From Shimia sp965227725 (GTDB taxonomy: Bacteria > Pseudomonadota > Alphaproteobacteria > Rhodobacterales > Rhodobacteraceae), in assembly GCF_965227725.1 (NCBI RefSeq), contig NZ_CBDDGH010000005.1, forward strand, positions 1,488,001-1,552,000: a stretch of 64,000 nt of DNA, in the 5' to 3' direction. Positions 25,756 to 34,492 of the stretch are shown here, in pieces. The notes below the pieces were generated by a model that worked only from the letters and a program-made list of their open reading frames with translations, was not told the DNA's origin and ran no database searches. Each line of letters starts with the position of its first letter. Position 1 is the first letter of the stretch. The position numbers and the translations under genes were made by a program.

Positions 25756-27291
25756 ATGCCCAATGACCCGAAACAGGATCACAGCCTGTTTGAACGCCCC
25801 ATCTTTGAAGATCCCGAAGCCCGAGCCCTGTCTCGTGTTGGCGTGGTGGATGTGGGATCCAACTCCGTCCGACTGGTGGTCTTTGACGGGGCCGCCCGCA
25901 GCCCGGCCTATTTTTACAACGAAAAAATCATGTGTGCCTTGGGCGCTGGCATTGCCGAGACCGGCAGGCTGAACCCCAAAGGGCGCGAGCGTGCGCTCTC
26001 GGCCATCGCCCGCTTTGCCCAGATTGCGCGCACCATGCGGGTCTCTGGCCTCACAGCCGTGGCCACCGCCGCCGTGCGCGAAGCCAGCGATGGTCAGGCC
26101 TTCTGCGCGGAAGTGCTGGAGCAGACCGGCGTGATGATTCACGTGATCGACGGCGCGGAAGAGGCCCGCCTCTCCGCGCAAGGTGTGCTCACCGGCTGGC
26201 CCGGCGCTTACGGTCTGATCTGTGACATTGGCGGTGCCTCCATGGAGCTTGCGGAAATCAACGACGGTCAGGTGGGCCGCCGCGTGACCTCCCCGCTTGG
26301 CCCGCTCAAGCTGCGCGACGTCAAAGGCGGTAAAAAGGGCCGCCGCGCCTTTATCAACGACACGCTTGACCAGCTCTACAACCAAATGGGCAACCAGCGA
26401 AACCGCCTGTTCCTCGTGGGCGGCAGCTGGCGGGCCATCGCCCGCATCGACATGGAGCGGCAGAACTACCCGCTCAAAGTGCTGCATGAATACCGCATGA
26501 CCGCCACCTCGGTGCGCGAAACCGCCAAATATATCCAGTCTCAGGACCCCGACGAGCTGCGCGCACGCTGCGGGATTTCCAGCTCCCGTATGGACCTTGT
26601 CCCGCTGGCCATCGAAGTGCTCAAAGGTGTGCTGCGCCGCTTCAAGCCGCATGACATCGCCATCAGCTCCTACGGCATCCGCGAAGGCGTGCTCTATGAG
26701 CAGATGCCAGAACGCATCCGCCAGCGTGATCCGCTGATTGAGGCCTGCCGCTTCATGGAAGCCAAAGACGCCCGCATCCCCGGTTTTGGCAAGGCGCTCT
26801 ACCGCTTCATCCAGCCGCTGTTCAACGCGGCAAAGCCGGAACAGCACCGCCTGATCAAAGCCGCCTGCCTGCTGCATGACGTCAGCTGGCGCGCCCATCC
26901 CGACTACCGCGCTGAAACCGTGTTTGACAGCACCACCCGCGCCAATCTCGGCGGATTGAAACACAGCGAACGTGTGTTCCTTGGCCTGTCCCTACTGCAC
27001 CGCTACCGCAACAAGGCTGAAGGCACCCGCTTTGAAGAGCTTGCTCGTCTCTTGAGCAACAAACAGCGCCATCAGGCCGAGGTCATCGGCAAATCCATGC
27101 GCTTTGGGGCCATGCTCTGGCAAAGTGACAGCGAGAATATGGGCAGTCTGAAATACTACCCGAAGAAGGCAGAGCTGCACCTGCGTCTGCCCACCAGCAC
27201 CGGAGCGCTGTATGGCGAGGTGGCCGAATCCCGTTTCAACGCGCTCTGCAACACACTGGGGGCCGCCCCAACCGTGAAAGTGCGCGACTGA
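25756..27291 (+). CDS. ppx: Exopolyphosphatase/guanosine pentaphosphatase family
   Basis: A 511-residue Ppx/GppA protein of the ASKHA fold. It removes terminal phosphates from polyphosphate and in some members hydrolyses pppGpp. The phosphate-binding loops are VVDVGSNSVRLVVFDG near residue 30 and ICDIGGASMELAEI near residue 156. The C-terminal half (about 330-511) includes AACLLHDVSWRAHPDYRAE, an HD-like segment typical of long Ppx proteins. Placement after ppk supports the polyphosphate role over pppGpp. Confidence 0.94.
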   Translation: MPNDPKQDHSLFERPIFEDPEARALSRVGVVDVGSNSVRLVVFDGAARSPAYFYNEKIMCALGAGIAETGRLNPKGRERALSAIARFAQIARTMRVSGLTAVATAAVREASDGQAFCAEVLEQTGVMIHVIDGAEEARLSAQGVLTGWPGAYGLICDIGGASMELAEINDGQVGRRVTSPLGPLKLRDVKGGKKGRRAFINDTLDQLYNQMGNQRNRLFLVGGSWRAIARIDMERQNYPLKVLHEYRMTATSVRETAKYIQSQDPDELRARCGISSSRMDLVPLAIEVLKGVLRRFKPHDIAISSYGIREGVLYEQMPERIRQRDPLIEACRFMEAKDARIPGFGKALYRFIQPLFNAAKPEQHRLIKAACLLHDVSWRAHPDYRAETVFDSTTRANLGGLKHSERVFLGLSLLHRYRNKAEGTRFEELARLLSNKQRHQAEVIGKSMRFGAMLWQSDSENMGSLKYYPKKAELHLRLPTSTGALYGEVAESRFNALCNTLGAAPTVKVRD

Positions 27292-27314
27292 TCAGATCGC
27301 GGCAAGTCTCATGG

Positions 27315-27335
27315 GTGCGCGCCGAGCGTGCGCAC
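27315..27335. terminator. Hairpin between convergent ppx and the next gene
   Basis: GTGCGC (27315-27320) pairs with GCGCAC (27330-27335) around GCCGAGCGT. A near-identical arrangement (GCGCGCCGAGCGCGC) occurs at about 7815. No T run; it may act on either strand. Confidence 0.4.
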
Positions 27336-27728
27336 TCACAACTCTATCGCGCCATCCTCGCCGCCTTCGCTCACACCGCCCTCGTCTTCTGGCGTTATGA
27401 CCTCAGGCACCTTCTTGCGCAAAATGATGTCCCCATTGGGCAGCATTTCCGGCGCATGATACTGGCTCCAGTCCTGCACCTGTGAAAACACCTCGCCCAG
27501 CTTGGGACCCATCTCCAGCATAAAGGCCTGAATGCTCGGACCAGCGTCTTCCATGAAAGACTGAAGCCCCTCCAGCGCTGGCGCCATTTCTTCCTGCAAG
27601 CCTTTGAAAAACAACAGCGCGCCTTCTTCCATCAGGCTGCGCCCCTCGGCCTCTTCCTCAGCCCAGCCCGCGCTTCCCAACAGGCTCACAGCCACGCATA
27701 GGCCCGCTGCCAAAATTCTCTGTTTCAT
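27336..27728 (-). CDS. Small exported protein of unknown function
   Basis: A 130-residue protein. The ATG at 27728 is chosen because GGAAGGAAG precedes it and a signal peptide follows (MKQRILAAGLCVAVSLLGSAGWA). The mature part is acidic, about 107 residues, with a helical middle (ALEGLQSFMEDAGPSIQAFMLEMGPKLGEVFSQVQDW) and a segment YHAPEMLPNGDIILRKKVP. It ends in an acidic Gly/Glu tail. This layout recurs in Rhodobacteraceae hypothetical proteins, but no function is known. The endonuclease-type gene lies 25 bases upstream on the same strand. Confidence 0.8.
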   Translation of the reverse strand: MKQRILAAGLCVAVSLLGSAGWAEEEAEGRSLMEEGALLFFKGLQEEMAPALEGLQSFMEDAGPSIQAFMLEMGPKLGEVFSQVQDWSQYHAPEMLPNGDIILRKKVPEVITPEDEGGVSEGGEDGAIEL

Positions 27729-27753
27729 GGTCTTCCTTCCTGCGCCGCCCCGC

Positions 27754-28782
27754 TCAGAGATCAATGTCCAGCACCACGGGAAAGTGGTCTGACGCCGCCA
27801 GCAAAGCCTCGCGCAGCGGGGCATTCTGCCAACAGGCATGATCTTCAAACGGATGCCAAATGCGCCATTTTGGCCGCGCATTGCGCAGCCCTTCCGAAAT
27901 CATCACGTAATCCAGCAAGGCCGACAAATAGCGCCCCTGCCGCTCAATATGAAACCGCGCCGTGCTGGCCTGCGCCGCCAACGGGTGGCGCAGCGCATCC
28001 TGCGCATGCGGGTCAAACATGCGCGCGCCATCCTCCGGCCCGATCAGGATTTCCACCGAAGAATAACCAAACAGATGTTCAAACTCATCAAGCCCCGGCC
28101 CGTCGTTCAAATCCCCGAGCAGGATCACATCATCGCCCGCCGCCAGATCTTCTTCGATCCGCCGCCGCAGCCAGATCGCCTGCGCCAACTGCTTGCGCCG
28201 GTTGGCAATGGAGATGCGCATGACCTCATCGTCCCCGCGCGCGCCATGGGGGGCCTTGGATTTCAGATGCGCCCCGATCATGCGGAAGGTGCGGCCCTTG
28301 GCTGTGGTCACATCGAGCTCCAGCGGCGGTTTTGAAAACCGCACCAGATCCTCCCGCGCATCCACATCCAGATCAATCCGCATGGCCCCGTCAAACCGTG
28401 GCGCGCCCACCGCGCCCTCCGGCCCAGCTTCCACCCCGCGCGGATCATGCATCGGCACCAGGGCCGCCGGATCAAACAGTAAGGCGATTTCCTGCTGTGT
28501 GGTGTTGGCAAAGCCCATGATCGCCTTGCGCGCGCGCAACTGAAACTGTCCGGCAAAGTGCTCCAGCGCCGCAACGGTGTTTCTCCGCCGCCCCTGATCG
28601 GGCGCTTCCACCACCATCACCGCATCCGCATCCATCTCGGTGAACACGCGCCCCAGCGCCTCAATCTGCGCCGCCCGGCTCACGCCTTGCCGCCCGGATG
28701 CCTCGTCATCGCGCAAAAGCCTGTTGTCCTCATCAAAGAGGCTCGAAAACCACTCCACATTATATGTGGCGATGCGCATCAC
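27754..28782 (-). CDS. Endonuclease/exonuclease/phosphatase family protein
   Basis: A 342-residue EEP-fold hydrolase. It opens MMRIATYNVEWFSSLFDED (the Asn/Glu motif of the fold). Later it has LLGDLNDGPGLDEFEHLFG, and DYVMISEGLRN followed by AASDHFPVVLDIDL, the final Asp-His pair. These give the metal and catalytic residues of a Mg-dependent phosphodiesterase or phosphatase. Substrate could be nucleic acid or a small phosphate ester; the absence of other repair genes gives no hint. There is no signal peptide. Its start overlaps the stop of the TerB/DnaJ gene by 4 bases (ATGA). Confidence 0.88.
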   Translation of the reverse strand: MMRIATYNVEWFSSLFDEDNRLLRDDEASGRQGVSRAAQIEALGRVFTEMDADAVMVVEAPDQGRRRNTVAALEHFAGQFQLRARKAIMGFANTTQQEIALLFDPAALVPMHDPRGVEAGPEGAVGAPRFDGAMRIDLDVDAREDLVRFSKPPLELDVTTAKGRTFRMIGAHLKSKAPHGARGDDEVMRISIANRRKQLAQAIWLRRRIEEDLAAGDDVILLGDLNDGPGLDEFEHLFGYSSVEILIGPEDGARMFDPHAQDALRHPLAAQASTARFHIERQGRYLSALLDYVMISEGLRNARPKWRIWHPFEDHACWQNAPLREALLAASDHFPVVLDIDL

Positions 28783-29456
28783 GCGGCCTCGTTGATCTGA
28801 TCCCAGGCTCTGTTGATATCAATCATACGTTTTTCAGCGATTTTCACCGCTTCTTCAGGCACGCCCCGCGCAATCATGCTGTCCGGATGGGTGTCGCGCA
28901 CAAGTTGTCGCCAGGCCTTTCTAATATCCTCTATTGGCGTCTCCGGGTCCACCCCCAACACGCTATAAGGATCAGGCTCCGCATCCGGCACATAGCGCGC
29001 CCGCAAAGCTTTGAAGCAATGGTCATCCATGCCGAGGATTTCCGCAACGCGGCTGAGGAAGATATCCTCATTGGGGTGATACTCCCCATCCGCCACGGCG
29101 ATATGGAACAGCCCTTCCATCAAATCTCCGGGCCGCCCGCGCACCGCACCAAACATGCCTTTGATGCGATGGGCATATTCCTCAAACCCCGCCACGTCCT
29201 GCCGCGCCATATTAAAGACCTTGGCCGCCTTGGCCTCATCTTTGGGCGCAATCTGAAAGACTTCGCGGAAGGCTGTCACCTCATCGCGGGTCACCAGACC
29301 GTCGGCTTTGGCCATCTTTGCCCCCAGCGCAATCACCGCAATGGTGAAAGCCACAGAGCGCTCCGGCGGCGCGCGCAACTGTTCAAAAACCTCCGCGAGG
29401 GATTCCCCCTGGCTGAGGGCGGACAAAGCTTGGCTGATGCGGGACCAAATAGACAT
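28779..29456 (-). CDS. TerB-like plus J-domain protein (DjlA-like, without membrane anchor)
   Basis: A 225-residue protein with a TerB-like helical domain (about 35-140, ALGAKMAKADGLVTRDEV and HIAVADGEYHPNEDIFLSRVAEILG) and a C-terminal J domain (about 158-225). The J domain starts DPYSVLGVDPETPIEDIRKAWRQLV and keeps HPD in RDTHPDS. The J domain would stimulate a DnaK ATPase. E. coli DjlA has the same order but also an N-terminal membrane helix, which is not seen here. It overlaps the downstream EEP gene by 4 bases. Confidence 0.9.
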   Translation of the reverse strand: MSIWSRISQALSALSQGESLAEVFEQLRAPPERSVAFTIAVIALGAKMAKADGLVTRDEVTAFREVFQIAPKDEAKAAKVFNMARQDVAGFEEYAHRIKGMFGAVRGRPGDLMEGLFHIAVADGEYHPNEDIFLSRVAEILGMDDHCFKALRARYVPDAEPDPYSVLGVDPETPIEDIRKAWRQLVRDTHPDSMIARGVPEEAVKIAEKRMIDINRAWDQINEAA

Positions 29457-29498
29457 ATCCCTAACCTATCCTCTCTGCCGTCAAATGCCAGTGCTGCA

Positions 29499-29978
29499 TC
29501 ACAGCATTTTTTGCAGCAAGACCAGATCCATCCAGCGATGAAACTTGCGCCCCACCTCAGGAAGCCGTCCAACCTCCTGAAATCCCATCGTTTTGTGAAA
29601 TGCGATGCCTGCGGCGTTTTCACTCCCCACACCGGCCACCATCACATGATGTCCGGCCGCTTTTGCTGCATCCTCAAGCTGCCCCAGCAAAGCGCGCCCA
29701 AGGCCCTGCCCGCGCGCCGAAGGTGTCAGATAGACGGTATGCTCCACCGTGCGCGCATAACCCGGCCCGCCACGAAACGCGCCATAGGTGGCAAAGCCCA
29801 CAATCTGCCCTGCCCGCTCGGCCACAAAAAACGCTGCCGCCTCGGCCTCAATCACCGCGCGCACCTGCTCTGAGGTCTTTTCAACCGTGGTGAAGGTGCT
29901 CACACCCTCGCGGATCTCGGCGTTCCAAATCGCCGCCACCGCCTCGGCATCGGCCGCCGCGGCTCTGCGCAGCGTCAT
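29499..29978 (-). CDS. GNAT family N-acetyltransferase
   Basis: A 159-residue single GNAT domain resembling phosphinothricin acetyltransferase-type members. It begins LRRAAAADAEAVAAIWNAEI and has GFATYGAFRGGPGYARTVEHTVYL. The acetyl-CoA pyrophosphate loop is RGQGLGRALLGQLEDAAKAAG, followed by GVGSENAAGIAFHKTMGFQEVG. The substrate is probably a small amine or amino acid analogue. It overlaps the upstream VOC gene by 4 bases (ATGA at 29975-29978), so the two are translationally coupled. Confidence 0.9.
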   Translation of the reverse strand: MTLRRAAAADAEAVAAIWNAEIREGVSTFTTVEKTSEQVRAVIEAEAAAFFVAERAGQIVGFATYGAFRGGPGYARTVEHTVYLTPSARGQGLGRALLGQLEDAAKAAGHHVMVAGVGSENAAGIAFHKTMGFQEVGRLPEVGRKFHRWMDLVLLQKML

Positions 29979-30583
29979 CGCAATACCCGCGTGCCATGCG
30001 GTGTCTCAAAGGTTGCGCGCAACTCGGAAGGCCCGTCCACAAACACCACACGCGCGTCCTGCAAACCCACCGCCGCCGCAAGCGCTGTCGCCTCCGGATG
30101 TGCCACCTCCAGCCGTGTCAGCGACACGCCGGAGGCGGGCAGAAGCTCCGCCGGTGTCACCGCCACATCCCACTGAATGAGCGCCGGAAAGCGGTTGTCA
30201 AACGGCAGCACGCCACTATCGGGCACCGCCATCCGCCATTTCAGATCCCCGCGCGACAGGGCAATCGGCTTGCCCGCCTCCACGTCCAGACGCGCCAACT
30301 CGCCGTCCAGATCATCACTGCGGCAAATCCAGTTCCCCAGACGCGGCCCGCCTTGCAGGCGATCCAGATCAAACCACCGTGGATAGGGCAGCGCCTCTGC
30401 CGCCGGATTGGCGGCAATCGCTTCCAGATAGAGCCCATCCGCCAGACCAATCAGTTGATTGTGCGTGCCAAAATGCGCGTGCTCACCACCCGGCCCCATT
30501 TTGATGCCCAGCGCCTCTTCCACATGCGCCACCGCCTCTGCCAGCGTTTCTGCGGCCACCGCCAAATGATCCAATCTCAGCAT
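29975..30583 (-). CDS. VOC-family (glyoxalase-like) protein
   Basis: A 202-residue protein. AGGAGG five bases before the ATG at 30583 sets the start, giving MLRLDHLAVAAETLAEAVAHVEEALG, the first VOC beta strand and helix. It continues GGEHAHFGTHNQLIGLADGLYLEAIAANP, a glyoxalase-like type 3 pattern with a His and Glu in metal-binding positions. The second half holds WDVAVTPAELLPASGVSLTRLEV. Function unknown. It is the first gene of a two-gene unit with the GNAT gene. Confidence 0.87.
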   Translation of the reverse strand: MLRLDHLAVAAETLAEAVAHVEEALGIKMGPGGEHAHFGTHNQLIGLADGLYLEAIAANPAAEALPYPRWFDLDRLQGGPRLGNWICRSDDLDGELARLDVEAGKPIALSRGDLKWRMAVPDSGVLPFDNRFPALIQWDVAVTPAELLPASGVSLTRLEVAHPEATALAAAVGLQDARVVFVDGPSELRATFETPHGTRVLR

Positions 30584-30660
30584 CACACCCTCCTGCTTTG
30601 GCGCCACCAAAGCCCAAAGCGCGCCCCACCACAACGCAAAAAGAGGCGCGAAACCGCGCC

Positions 30661-30691
30661 CCTTCCTCTTGCCCGAAATATCCCGGGGGTA
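30661..30691 (-). repeat. GGATATTT-type intergenic motif
   Basis: On the minus strand ACCCCCGGGATATTT is followed by CGGGCAAGAGGAAGGGG. It lies beyond the twin hairpins that follow the mutase gene. Confidence 0.55.
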
Positions 30692-30738
30692 CGGGGGCTG
30701 GCCCCCGTTTAAAACCTGCGTACGGGGGCTGGCCCCCG
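30689..30738 (-). terminator. Twin direct-repeat hairpins after the mutase gene
   Basis: The 19-base unit GTACGGGGGCTGGCCCCCG occurs at 30689-30707 and again at 30720-30738. Each unit is a perfect hairpin (GGGGGC/GCCCCC). On the minus strand the first hairpin after the mutase stop is followed by GGTTTTAAA, then by the second hairpin. Confidence 0.65.
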
Positions 30739-30754
30739 CACCGTTCGGCCCCGC

Positions 30755-32881
30755 TTACTTACGGGCGTCGCGGATCAGTTCCAGAATGTTCTGCGCCGCT
30801 TCCGGAATGTTGGTGCCCGGGCCAAAGATCGCCTTCACTCCCGCATTCTGCAGAAACTCATAGTCCTGCTGCGGAATAACGCCGCCGCAGATCACGATAA
30901 TGTCCTCGGCGTCTTTGTCTTTCAGCGCTTCGATCAACTGTGGCGCCAGCGTCTTGTGACCTGCCGCCTGCGAGGAAATCCCGACCACATGAACGTCGTT
31001 GTCCACCGCGTCCTGCGCTGCTTCTGCCGGGGTCTGGAACAGCGGTCCCACATCCACGTCAAAGCCGATATCGGCAAAGGCGGTCGCAATCACTTTTGCA
31101 CCACGGTCATGGCCATCCTGACCCATCTTCACCACCAGCAGACGCGGACGGCGGCCTTCTTCTTCGGCAAAGTCCTCGATGGATTTCTGAATGGCCGCAA
31201 AGCCCTCGTCGCCCTCATAGGCTGCGCCGTATACACCGGCGAGCGTCTTCACTTCAGCGCGGTGACGGCCGAATTCCTTCTCCATTGCCATGCTGATCTC
31301 TCCTACCGAGGCGCGGGCACGCGCGGCTTCCACTGCTGCGGCCAAGAGATTGCCGCCTTCTTTTGCCACTTTTGTCAGGTTCTCAAGAGCGGCGTCACAG
31401 GCAGCGCTGTCACGCTCTGCCCGGATGCGCTCCAGACGGGCGATCTGGCTTTCGCGCACCGCCACGTTGTCCACATCGAGAATGTCGATCGGGTCTTCCT
31501 GTTCCTTGCGGTACTTGTTGACCCCAACGATCACCTCGTCGCCCTTGTCGATCATCGCCTGACGGGTCGCCGCGCTTTCCTCGATGCGCAGCTTCGGCAT
31601 GCCGCTGGCCACCGCCTTGGTCATGCCGCCCATCTCCTCGACCTCTTCGATCAGCGCCCAGGCCTTCTCAATCAGCTCATTGGTCAGGCTCTCGATGTAG
31701 TAAGAACCCGCCAGCGGATCGACCACATTGGTCACGCCGGTCTCTTCCTGCAGCACGAGCTGGGTGTTGCGCGCGATGCGTGCGGAGAAATCGGTCGGCA
31801 GCGCGATGGCTTCATCCAGCGCGTTGGTGTGCAGCGACTGGGTGCCGCCCAGAACCGCGCTCATCGCCTCATAGGCGGTGCGGATCACGTTGTTATAAGG
31901 ATCCTGCTCCTGCAAGCTCACGCCAGAAGTCTGACAGTGGGTCCGCAGCATCTTGGAGCGTTCGGATTTCGCGCCAAATTCAGTCATGATCTTGTGCCAG
32001 ATCGTGCGCGCCGCGCGCAGCTTGGCGATCTCCATGAAGAAGTTCATGCCAATCGCAAAGAAGAAGCTCAGGCGGCCTGCGAATTTGTCCACATCCATGC
32101 CCGCATCCATCGCCGCGCGCACATATTCACGCCCGTCCGCCAGCGTGTAGGCCAGCTCCTGCACGAGGTTCGCCCCCGCTTCCTGCATGTGGTAGCCGGA
32201 GATCGAAATGCTGTTGAACTTCGGCATCTCGTTGGAGGTGTATTCGATGATGTCAGAGATGATCCGCATGCTTGGCTCAGGCGGATAGATATAGGTGTTG
32301 CGCACCATGAACTCTTTCAGAATGTCGTTCTGAATGGTGCCCGCCAGCAGGCTCTTGTCATGGCCCTGTTCTTCACCGGCCACAATGAAGTTCGCAAGGA
32401 TCGGAATAACCGCGCCGTTCATGGTCATCGACACAGAGACTTTGTCCAGCGGAATGCCGTCAAACAGGATCTTCATGTCCTCAACGGAATCAATCGCCAC
32501 ACCGGCCTTGCCCACGTCACCCACCACGCGCTCGTGGTCGCTGTCATAGCCACGGTGTGTCGCCAGATCGAAGGCCACAGACACACCCTGCTGACCGGCC
32601 GCGAGGTTGCGGCGGTAAAAGGCGTTGGATTCTTCGGCGGTGGAGAAGCCCGCATACTGGCGGATCGTCCAGGGACGGCCGGCATACATCGTCGCCTTGG
32701 GGCCGCGTGTGAACGGGCCAAAGCCCGGCAAGCTGCCCATATGCGGCAGATCCTGTGTGTCTTCTTCCGTGTAGAGCGGTTTGACATCAATGCCTTCGAG
32801 CGTTTTCCACGTCAAATCCTCAAGCGGTTTTCCACGCAGCTCTTTTTCCGCCAGTTCGGCCCATTTCTTGGTGTCTGTCAT
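30755..32881 (-). CDS. scpA: Methylmalonyl-CoA mutase
   Basis: A 708-residue single-chain mutase that converts (R)-methylmalonyl-CoA to succinyl-CoA with adenosylcobalamin. The ATG at 32881 has GAGG nine bases upstream; an ATG three codons earlier lies too close to it. The catalytic TIM-barrel half has TMYAGRPWTIRQYAGFSTAEESN and AFDLATHRGYDSD. The C-terminal cobalamin domain has Asp589-x-His591-x-x-Gly594, where His591 is the lower axial ligand, then VVGISSQAAGH and VICGGVIPQQDYEFL. It completes the pathway from PccA/PccB. The epimerase gene is not in the window. Confidence 0.97.
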   Translation of the reverse strand: MTDTKKWAELAEKELRGKPLEDLTWKTLEGIDVKPLYTEEDTQDLPHMGSLPGFGPFTRGPKATMYAGRPWTIRQYAGFSTAEESNAFYRRNLAAGQQGVSVAFDLATHRGYDSDHERVVGDVGKAGVAIDSVEDMKILFDGIPLDKVSVSMTMNGAVIPILANFIVAGEEQGHDKSLLAGTIQNDILKEFMVRNTYIYPPEPSMRIISDIIEYTSNEMPKFNSISISGYHMQEAGANLVQELAYTLADGREYVRAAMDAGMDVDKFAGRLSFFFAIGMNFFMEIAKLRAARTIWHKIMTEFGAKSERSKMLRTHCQTSGVSLQEQDPYNNVIRTAYEAMSAVLGGTQSLHTNALDEAIALPTDFSARIARNTQLVLQEETGVTNVVDPLAGSYYIESLTNELIEKAWALIEEVEEMGGMTKAVASGMPKLRIEESAATRQAMIDKGDEVIVGVNKYRKEQEDPIDILDVDNVAVRESQIARLERIRAERDSAACDAALENLTKVAKEGGNLLAAAVEAARARASVGEISMAMEKEFGRHRAEVKTLAGVYGAAYEGDEGFAAIQKSIEDFAEEEGRRPRLLVVKMGQDGHDRGAKVIATAFADIGFDVDVGPLFQTPAEAAQDAVDNDVHVVGISSQAAGHKTLAPQLIEALKDKDAEDIIVICGGVIPQQDYEFLQNAGVKAIFGPGTNIPEAAQNILELIRDARK

Positions 32882-32907
32882 CGACGTCATCCTCGTCTTC
32901 GTTTTTG

Positions 32908-33798
32908 CTAGCCAAAGCGGCTGGCACTGCCAGCCCTCTCCGGTGCGCTGTCTTCAATCAGATACGCCAGTCCATCCGCCCCGGCGCGCAGCCAGGCCAG
33001 ATCTTCGACGTAAATTTCTCTCAAAATATCAACCTTGAAGGCATCAAACGGATGCCAGCGCCCCATCCCATTGGGCAGTGCGTCAGGTGACTCCCCGCGG
33101 TCCCGCAGGATCTCTCTCAGCTCAGGCAGTTTGGGCACCTGAGCCAGACCGTTCAGGCGGAAGTTGGTCGGCGCTTCAAAACGTCCGCTGACCGCATATC
33201 CCAGCACGACCTCAGGCCGCGCGCCCAAACGCTCATAGGGGATCACCAGAATTTCGGCATCCGGCGCGGCGCAGGCCAGATCCAGCACCACTTTGCGCCA
33301 GCTGCGCGGCTGTGTGACCAGACGCTCCAGCTTTGCCTCATCCGGCAGGTCCCGGCCCCAGCGCAACCCGTGCGCCAAAGCCCCTCCCCAATAGTCTTCA
33401 AGCGCGCGAATGCCGATGATCACGCGCTTCACACGTCCGCCAAAAGCATGCACAACCCGCGCCACCCGCTCCCCCGCCGCCGGGTAGAGCCGCTCTGCGG
33501 CGAGGTTGTTTTCCATGCTGCCCAGCATGTCCGGTTCAAGCACCATCAGATCCTTGACCTTGTCACGCTCAAGCATGGCAGACCGCAATTGCACCCGCCC
33601 GGCCCCGCGTGCACGGCGTCGTTCCACGCCATGCAGACCGGATCTGAGAGTGACCCCGTCAAACAGGCCCTTGCGGGTGTGTTCTGTAGTCCAGACCGCC
33701 AAACCACGGGCCTGAAGCGACCGGCGGTTGCGATTGAGATAGCTTGCGAGTGTGGAAACCCCAGAGAGATGGGCCCCGACATGTAGGATGACGTCCAT
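32908..33798 (-). CDS. Sulfotransferase-like protein with degenerate P-loop
   Basis: A 296-residue protein. It begins MDVILHVGAHLSGVSTLASYLNRNR, which lines up with the PAPS-binding loop of roseobacter sulfotransferase-like proteins (usually GAHKTGTTS or GAHRTGTTS). Here the basic residue is Leu and the Thr pair is Val-Ser. A second family-like segment, VKRVIIGIRALEDYWGGALAHGL, and AEILVIPYERLGARPE follow. Sulfotransfer is therefore doubtful; it may bind rather than catalyse. An upstream start at 33864 is possible but less like homologues. The mutase gene begins 26 bases later, so the two are probably co-transcribed. Confidence 0.68.
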   Translation of the reverse strand: MDVILHVGAHLSGVSTLASYLNRNRRSLQARGLAVWTTEHTRKGLFDGVTLRSGLHGVERRRARGAGRVQLRSAMLERDKVKDLMVLEPDMLGSMENNLAAERLYPAAGERVARVVHAFGGRVKRVIIGIRALEDYWGGALAHGLRWGRDLPDEAKLERLVTQPRSWRKVVLDLACAAPDAEILVIPYERLGARPEVVLGYAVSGRFEAPTNFRLNGLAQVPKLPELREILRDRGESPDALPNGMGRWHPFDAFKVDILREIYVEDLAWLRAGADGLAYLIEDSAPERAGSASRFG

Positions 33799-33898
33799 GG
33801 CTGCGCGCACCTTGCTAAAGGCCATACCCGCAGGGGCGGCCGGATATACAGAGACCGCCATCATGCACAGACACCCATGGATATCTTGCTAATCGACT

Positions 33899-33919
33899 GT
33901 AAAATTTGACCCATTTTAC
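33899..33919. promoter_or_regulatory. Palindrome in the divergent promoter
   Basis: GTAAAAT (33899-33905) and ATTTTAC (33913-33919) are a perfect inverted repeat around TTGACCC. It lies between the minus-strand sulfotransferase-like/mutase unit and the plus-strand DUF4174 gene, 57 bases before the latter's start. It may be an operator for either or both. Confidence 0.5.
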
Positions 33920-33975
33920 GGTTAGGGATCGTATTGTGGGTCAGCACGCTTATATTGGGCGCAGCAGGAGAGAGA

Positions 33976-34449
33976 ATGACACACCGCTTAGCCCTTGTTC
34001 TAATTGCCTTTCTGTCAGCCACCGGCGTTGCGGCACAGGCCACCGAAGCCCCAACCGCCCCCGGCGCAGAAAACACCGAAAATGCACCACAACTTGTGCG
34101 CTCAGGCCTTGATGCGCAGCTCGAGGATTTCCGCTGGGTGAATCGGCTGATCGTGGTGTTTGCCGATACCGAGCGCGATCCGCGCTTCATACAGCAGATG
34201 GAGCTCATTATTGCGCGCCCTGAAGCTTTGCTTGAGCGCGACGTGATTGTCTTCACCGACACCGATCCGGCGGCCAAATCCCCACTGCGCCAGAAACTGC
34301 GCCCGCGCGGGTTCATGATGGCCTTTGTTGGCAAAGACGGCATCGTGTATTTCCGCAAACCGCTGCCGTGGTCCGTGCGTGAAATCTCTGCCAGCATCGA
34401 CAAAAACCCGCTGCGCCAGCAGGAAATCCGCGACCGCCGCCAGCCGTGA
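33976..34449 (+). CDS. DUF4174 domain protein, exported
   Basis: A 157-residue protein. CAGGAG before the ATG at 33976 and the following signal peptide (MTHRLALVLIAFLSATGVAAQA) set the start. The mature part matches the DUF4174 pattern: LEDFRWVNRLIVVFADTERDPRFIQQMELI, ERDVIVFTDTDP and LRPRGFMMAFVGKDGIVYFRKPLPWSVREISASID. The fold is probably thioredoxin-like without the redox Cys pair, so an enzymatic role is unlikely to be redox. No function is established. A 7-pair CGCGCGC/GCGCGCG hairpin lies directly after the stop (34451-34468). Confidence 0.87.
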   Translation: MTHRLALVLIAFLSATGVAAQATEAPTAPGAENTENAPQLVRSGLDAQLEDFRWVNRLIVVFADTERDPRFIQQMELIIARPEALLERDVIVFTDTDPAAKSPLRQKLRPRGFMMAFVGKDGIVYFRKPLPWSVREISASIDKNPLRQQEIRDRRQP

Positions 34450-34450
34450 A

Positions 34451-34468
34451 CGCGCGCCTCTGCGCGCG
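34451..34468 (+). terminator. Hairpin after the DUF4174 gene
   Basis: CGCGCGC pairs with GCGCGCG around CTCT. No T run follows, so it is a weak terminator candidate between two convergent genes. Confidence 0.45.
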
Positions 34469-34492
34469 GTGTGATATGCCCGGCGGCCGATC

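Noticed and set aside
30956..32911. A 651-codon plus-strand frame
   Set aside because: It is the complement of the mutase gene in another frame, with no ribosome-binding site or domain.
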